Shown one piece after another: positions 60,052-64,000 of a stretch of DNA of 64,000 nt. A program made the position numbers and the translations under genes. The stretch covers positions 62,001 through 126,000 of the forward strand of contig NZ_KB890761.1 of the NCBI RefSeq assembly GCF_000373265.1, in the 5' to 3' direction. Below the pieces are notes generated by a model. It searched no databases. It had not been told where the DNA came from and saw nothing but the letters and a program-made list of their open reading frames with translations. The stretch comes from Pontibacter roseus DSM 17521. GTDB taxonomy: Bacteria; Bacteroidota; Bacteroidia; Cytophagales; Hymenobacteraceae. Every line of letters starts with the position of its first letter. The first letter of the stretch is position 1.

Positions 60052-62054
60052 ACTTCAACCTTGGATTCCTACCCGAAACACTGACAAATGCCTTAGGTTG
60101 GGCACTGCTCCACTCGCTGTGGCAGGGCGCTTTGACTGGCCTGGTGCTGGCCCTGCTGCTCATCCTGCTCAACCGGCACTCCGCCAGACTGCGCTATACC
60201 GTCTCCATGCTGGGGTTGGCCACAGAGCTCGTACTGTTCGTAGCCACCTTCATCCGGTACTATTCCAGCGAAGCGACTACCAATATGGTTGCCGGTACTA
60301 CACTAACATTCAACATACCAACAGAGGCAGCAGCTGCCCCTGAAGTGACCATGACGGTATGGGAGCGGCTCTTGGACACGGGCAAACTGTATTTCACCAC
60401 GCACCTGCCCCTGTTCGTGAGCCTTTGGCTGCTTGGCCTGCTGCTCATGACACTCCGTTTTATGGGCGGTCTGGCCTATGTGCAGCGCCTTCGCCACTAC
60501 GGCACCCATACGCTAGGCCAGCACTGGCAGGAGACGCTGCAGCAGGTCAAGCAGCGCATGGGCGTGCACCACAGCGTGCGGTTCGTGGAGTCGGCGCTGG
60601 TGCAGGTACCCATGGCCATTGGGTATTTCAAACCAGTCATCCTTTTTCCCATAGGGGCCATTACCGGGCTTAGCCAGCAGCAGGTGGAGGCCGTACTGGC
60701 ACACGAATTGGCCCATGTGTTGCGCCACGACTATCTCTTCAACATGCTGCAGCAGGTCATGGAGACGCTCTTTTTCTTTCACCCGGCTGTGTGGTGGATG
60801 TCGGGCATGGCGCGTACGGAGCGGGAGCATTGCTGCGACGACATGGCCGTGAAAGCCTGCGGCGACCGCGTGACCTATGCCCGTGCCCTAGCACAGCTGG
60901 AGGGGATGCGCATGCCCGCTGCGCCTACCTATGCCGTTGCGCTTACCGGCAGCAAAGGCACACTGCTCACCCGCGTGAAAAGGCTGGTGTACGGCGCTGA
61001 CCTGCGCCCCTCTTTCAGCGAAGGTTTCCTGGCGGCACTTGTGGTGGTGGGTGGTTTCATGCTGCTTTCCTTCGGGGCATGGGCCGGCATGAAACAGCCC
61101 GTGGAGGAGCCGAGCTATACCTTGACAACCGAAGAGGAGGCCGCACCGCCAGTGCCCAGCCCCACGACTGAAGCCGATACCGAGGCGCTGGAGGCGACCT
61201 CTCTTACTATGCAGGACTCGCTGGGCAGGTCCACGGATGTGATTATCATCAAAAACAAGAAAGGCAAAGTCACAGAGCTATACGTCAATGGCAAGCGCAT
61301 CCCTAAAAAGGACATCCCGCAGTTTGAAGGGCTGATAAATCAGCGCCTGCAGGCTACTAAGCGGGCTCCGCGCATAAAGCAGGAAGAACGGGCTGCCGCC
61401 CTACGGGCCACAGAAGAGGCCATGGCCAACGTAGACCGCAACGGCAACTCCTGGCGCTACAGCTACAACTACACTGTTCCCGACAGCATGGACTTCCATT
61501 TTGATGTACCGCCTGTGCCACCCATACCGCCAATGCCTCCCATGCCTCTTATACCTCCCTTGGCTTTCAGTGAAGGAGATGAGAAGATTAAAAAACAGGC
61601 CCAGAAGCAGCATGAGGAGGAGATGAAGAAGTATGAAAAGGCGATGCAGCAGTATGGCGAGAAAATGAAGCAGTACGCCGCCCAGGTGGAGTCCACCAGA
61701 ACCCATGTGCCCGATATGCGCCGGCACGAGGACATGATGAAGCGCCACGGCGAGAATATGGAACGGCATGCAGAGAACATGCGCCGCCACGAGGCCAACA
61801 TGCGCACCCATGAGGAGCGGATGGAAAACATAGAGAAGGCGCGGCAGGAGATGGTGAAGGATGGCTTGCTGAAAAAAGACGAGCAGCTTACCGACTTCAG
61901 CATCAGCGACGAGGGCCTTTTCATCAATGGGCAGAAGCAGTCGCAGGCCCTGTACAACAAGTACCGCAACCTCCTCAAAACCAAAGAAGGCAAAAGCTTT
62001 GACCTTACCTACAAGCGCGACGGCGACAACGTACAAATCGACTCAAAACAGTAG
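60048..62054 (+). CDS. BlaR1-type M56 metalloprotease sensor
   Basis: 668 residues. Membrane helices surround the zinc site HELAH (His219, Glu220, His223) in VEAVLAHELAHVLRHDYLF; a further helix lies at about residue 330. The C-terminal half has no penicillin-binding domain; it holds a Pro-rich stretch (PPVPPIPPMPPMPLIPPL), then a long helix with 7-residue repeats, including His560/567/574/581/588 and Met564/571/578/585/592. The partner repressor is upstream with a 4-base overlap. It probably senses an envelope signal (possibly metal) and cuts the repressor. Confidence 0.92.
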   Translation: MNFNLGFLPETLTNALGWALLHSLWQGALTGLVLALLLILLNRHSARLRYTVSMLGLATELVLFVATFIRYYSSEATTNMVAGTTLTFNIPTEAAAAPEVTMTVWERLLDTGKLYFTTHLPLFVSLWLLGLLLMTLRFMGGLAYVQRLRHYGTHTLGQHWQETLQQVKQRMGVHHSVRFVESALVQVPMAIGYFKPVILFPIGAITGLSQQQVEAVLAHELAHVLRHDYLFNMLQQVMETLFFFHPAVWWMSGMARTEREHCCDDMAVKACGDRVTYARALAQLEGMRMPAAPTYAVALTGSKGTLLTRVKRLVYGADLRPSFSEGFLAALVVVGGFMLLSFGAWAGMKQPVEEPSYTLTTEEEAAPPVPSPTTEADTEALEATSLTMQDSLGRSTDVIIIKNKKGKVTELYVNGKRIPKKDIPQFEGLINQRLQATKRAPRIKQEERAAALRATEEAMANVDRNGNSWRYSYNYTVPDSMDFHFDVPPVPPIPPMPPMPLIPPLAFSEGDEKIKKQAQKQHEEEMKKYEKAMQQYGEKMKQYAAQVESTRTHVPDMRRHEDMMKRHGENMERHAENMRRHEANMRTHEERMENIEKARQEMVKDGLLKKDEQLTDFSISDEGLFINGQKQSQALYNKYRNLLKTKEGKSFDLTYKRDGDNVQIDSKQ

Positions 62055-62077
62055 CCCGACCAGCACTTTGCTCCCGA

Positions 62078-62110
62078 AGCCCTCACCTGAAACAGGTGAG
62101 GGCTTTTTTT
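62078..62110 (+). terminator. terminator of the BlaI/BlaR1 operon
   Basis: A 12-bp perfect stem (62078-62089 with 62093-62104), AAA loop and seven T bases, 23 bases after the stop. A TATATTTG -7 match follows at 62113-62120 and may serve the next gene. Confidence 0.92.
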
Positions 62111-62237
62111 ACTATATTTGGGTTTAAACTTAACACACCCCTGCTTGTTCTTTTGCGTAAGAAGACGATACACCAATTTTGACCAATATTTCCATACAAC
62201 ACGCTACCAGAAAAACAGTCACCTCGCACCATACTAT

Positions 62238-64000
62238 ATGACCACTTCATACCTCACGCCTATCAGCTCCGGGTCTCTGCGATTTGCGGCTATTCTTTTG
62301 TTACTGCTTTCGGTGCTTTCAACCCAGGCTTTTGCCTCCGAAGGACTCCACATGGTCCCTATTTCCATTGAAGAGCGGACAAAGGCCGCGGACCTGGTAG
62401 TGGAAGGAGAAGTAGTGGCACAGCGCTCCTTCTGGGACGCCCGCCGCGAGAACATTTATACAAGCAATACCATCCGGCTTTACAAGGTTTTCAAGGGCGA
62501 AACCCGCGCCCAGCAGGTGGAGGTGATAACAGAAGGCGGTACCATTGGTCTTACCAGGCACACCGTCTCGTCTGCGCTGCAGCTATACCCAGGGCAGCAG
62601 GGCTTGTTCTTCCTGACCAAGGGGGCACGCGCAGGTATAGCGGCCGGCGCAGCGGCTCAGGTCATGAGCGCCTATGGCAGCCGGCAGGGTTTTGTGAGAT
62701 ACGACACCGAACAGGGCACAGCAGCGGACCCTTTCAACACCTACGGCACGGTGCAGGAGGTATACGGAGCGGTAACCAAGAGAACGGGCCGCAGCTACAG
62801 CACCGTGGCGGAGAATGTGCGCCTGCGAAACGCCACCCTGAAACAGAGCCAGCAACAGCAGGTACAGGCCGCTGCTTTGGCTCCCGTCGTCACCACCTTT
62901 TCGCCTGCCATCACCAGCGCCGGCACTAATGCTGTCCTGACCATCAACGGCACCGGCTTTGGCAACTCACGCGGCAATGGCTTTGTGGAGTTCCGCAACG
63001 CCGATGATGGCGGCAAAACCTTCGTCAAGCCATACCCTACTGATTACGTTTCCTGGTCAAATACTCAGATACGGGTGCGGGTGCCCTCCGCGACGCCTGA
63101 TGGAGGCACTGCCGGCACCGGCCAGGTGCGGGTGACAGCCGCTGACGGCACGTCCAGCCTCAGCCCTGGAACACTGACCATTGAGTTTGCCTACTCCAAC
63201 GTGGTGGCCGAAGGCGGAGACAGCGCCATGCAACCGGTCATGATAAACAACGACAGGAACGGTGGCTATACCATACAGCTCGCCCCCAGCATACAAGGCA
63301 GGGCGGCTGCCCAGGAGGGCTTCCGGCGCGCCATGAACAGCTGGGTGTGTACTACCAACGTGAACTGGAAAATAGGCGCCCCCACCACCTCTGAGACGAC
63401 CGTGGACGATGGCAGGAGCGTGATTCGGTTCGCATCAGGCTCTGACGTAGGCAGCGGCGTGCTTGCCCGTACCATCAGCCGCTACAACGGCAGAATCTGC
63501 GAAGGCGATACACTCTTCTGGCTGACCGAGTTCGACATGGAAATCAACAGCGGCATCAACTGGCAGTACGGTCCCGGCGGGCCTGGCCCGAACCAATTCG
63601 ACTACGAGACGGTGGTGCTGCACGAGTTAGGCCACGCACACCAGCTGGGTCACGTCATCCTGCCCAATGCCATCATGCACTACGCCATCGAGTCGCGCAG
63701 AATCATCCGCGATTTGGGTCCGGCTGATATCCGGGGAGCTAACCTGGTGATGGCCCGCAGCACGGTCGCCAACATCTGCGAGCGGCCACCCATGACCCCT
63801 AACCTGTCAGGCGACTGCAACCTGGCCGAGGAAGTCTATACCTTCGACGCCACGTTCAACTCCTCCAACACGGTCAATGTGGTTTGGACCACCAACACAG
63901 AAACAGGCATCGATTTTTACGAGGTGCAGCGCAGCCCGGATGGTCAAAATTGGGAGGACATAGGCGAGGTGGATGCCAAAGGTCCCGGCAACTATACCTT
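62238..64000 (+). CDS. secreted metzincin-like metalloprotease (partial, runs off the window)
   Basis: 588 codons are visible and open to the edge. A signal peptide (FAAILLLLLSVLSTQAFA) is followed by a region of about 190 residues, an IPT/TIG-like domain (VVTTFSPAITSAGTNAVLTI) and a protease domain with the zinc motif HELGHAHQLGH (His462, Glu463, His466, His472) and a Met-turn (AIMHYAI). A fibronectin III-like domain begins near the edge (YEVQRSPDGQNWEDI). This layout is typical of T9SS cargo, with the sorting domain expected beyond the edge. The metzincin Gly at position 8 is Gln here. Confidence 0.85.
   Translation, partial: MTTSYLTPISSGSLRFAAILLLLLSVLSTQAFASEGLHMVPISIEERTKAADLVVEGEVVAQRSFWDARRENIYTSNTIRLYKVFKGETRAQQVEVITEGGTIGLTRHTVSSALQLYPGQQGLFFLTKGARAGIAAGAAAQVMSAYGSRQGFVRYDTEQGTAADPFNTYGTVQEVYGAVTKRTGRSYSTVAENVRLRNATLKQSQQQQVQAAALAPVVTTFSPAITSAGTNAVLTINGTGFGNSRGNGFVEFRNADDGGKTFVKPYPTDYVSWSNTQIRVRVPSATPDGGTAGTGQVRVTAADGTSSLSPGTLTIEFAYSNVVAEGGDSAMQPVMINNDRNGGYTIQLAPSIQGRAAAQEGFRRAMNSWVCTTNVNWKIGAPTTSETTVDDGRSVIRFASGSDVGSGVLARTISRYNGRICEGDTLFWLTEFDMEINSGINWQYGPGGPGPNQFDYETVVLHELGHAHQLGHVILPNAIMHYAIESRRIIRDLGPADIRGANLVMARSTVANICERPPMTPNLSGDCNLAEEVYTFDATFNSSNTVNVVWTTNTETGIDFYEVQRSPDGQNWEDIGEVDAKGPGNYT

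Noticed and set aside
62113..62120. TATATTTG as the promoter of the metalloprotease gene
   Set aside because: Not listed as a separate feature: it is about 118 bases from the start and has no -33 partner, so it is noted only in the terminator entry.

Overview
The window comes from a Bacteroidota chromosome, most likely a member of the Cytophagales close to Hymenobacteraceae such as Pontibacter (an inference from gene content, not from a database search). The evidence is the complete gldKLMN core of the type IX secretion system (T9SS), a PorP/SprF homologue, a PorW/SprE lipoprotein, a Bacteroidota-style atp operon, TAnnTTTG promoter elements, HemD next to DUF4271, and many short-lipobox lipoproteins. 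Protein-coding density is high. I see no rRNA, tRNA, CRISPR array, insertion sequence or prophage, so this is mostly core chromosome with small accessory patches.

Layout. 1-2945 (minus strand): the proximal part of the F-type ATP synthase operon (atpZ-like, a small membrane protein, atpB, atpE, atpF, start of atpH). 3286-10293 (plus): T9SS lipoprotein PorW/SprE, a class A penicillin-binding protein and UvrC. 10380-15994 (minus): gldK-gldL-gldM-gldN with an SprF/PorP-type gene just upstream. 16155-19362 (minus): hemD, DUF4271, a small conserved gene and lipB. 19553-22864: YraN, a MORN-like lipoprotein and HtpG. 23166-27440 (plus): a His-rich small protein, a TonB-dependent receptor of the metal-uptake type and two paralogous lipoproteins. 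27687-38152: mixed metabolic, transport and hydrolase genes plus a membrane LytTR regulator. 38410-40296 (plus): LemA and two TPM-domain proteins. 40496-44493: a hybrid histidine kinase and a sigma-54 activator facing each other. 44721-49306: two small secreted or membrane proteins and DNA polymerase I. 49422-52108 (minus): an SGNH esterase and a FadL-type porin. 52403-54166: a flavoprotein and a cyanophycinase. 54596-55239 (plus): three tandem tiny secreted-peptide genes. 55499-59445: a WPFGK-repeat outer-membrane-like protein, ArfB, a hydrolase remnant, an LLM flavin oxidoreductase and a site-2 protease. 59659-62054 (plus): a BlaI/BlaR1 pair with a two-dyad operator. 62238 to the end: a secreted metalloprotease that runs off the window and is a plausible T9SS cargo.

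The genes connect around the cell envelope: T9SS motor and core (GldKLMN, SprF/PorP, SprE/PorW), a probable T9SS client protease, PBP and BlaR1/BlaI wall functions, TonB-driven uptake and many lipoproteins. The strongest unexplained signals are: (1) the octamer CTATACCT/AGGTATAG, which I counted by eye at more than 60 sites on both strands and in all reading frames; (2) the peptide trio, two members of which share a C-terminal LLPEVVIxAPR motif; (3) identical TTTTG-N19-TATATTTG promoters before gldK and sprF, the latter overlapping a perfect 26-bp hairpin; and (4) a His/Met heptad array in the BlaR1-like protein.
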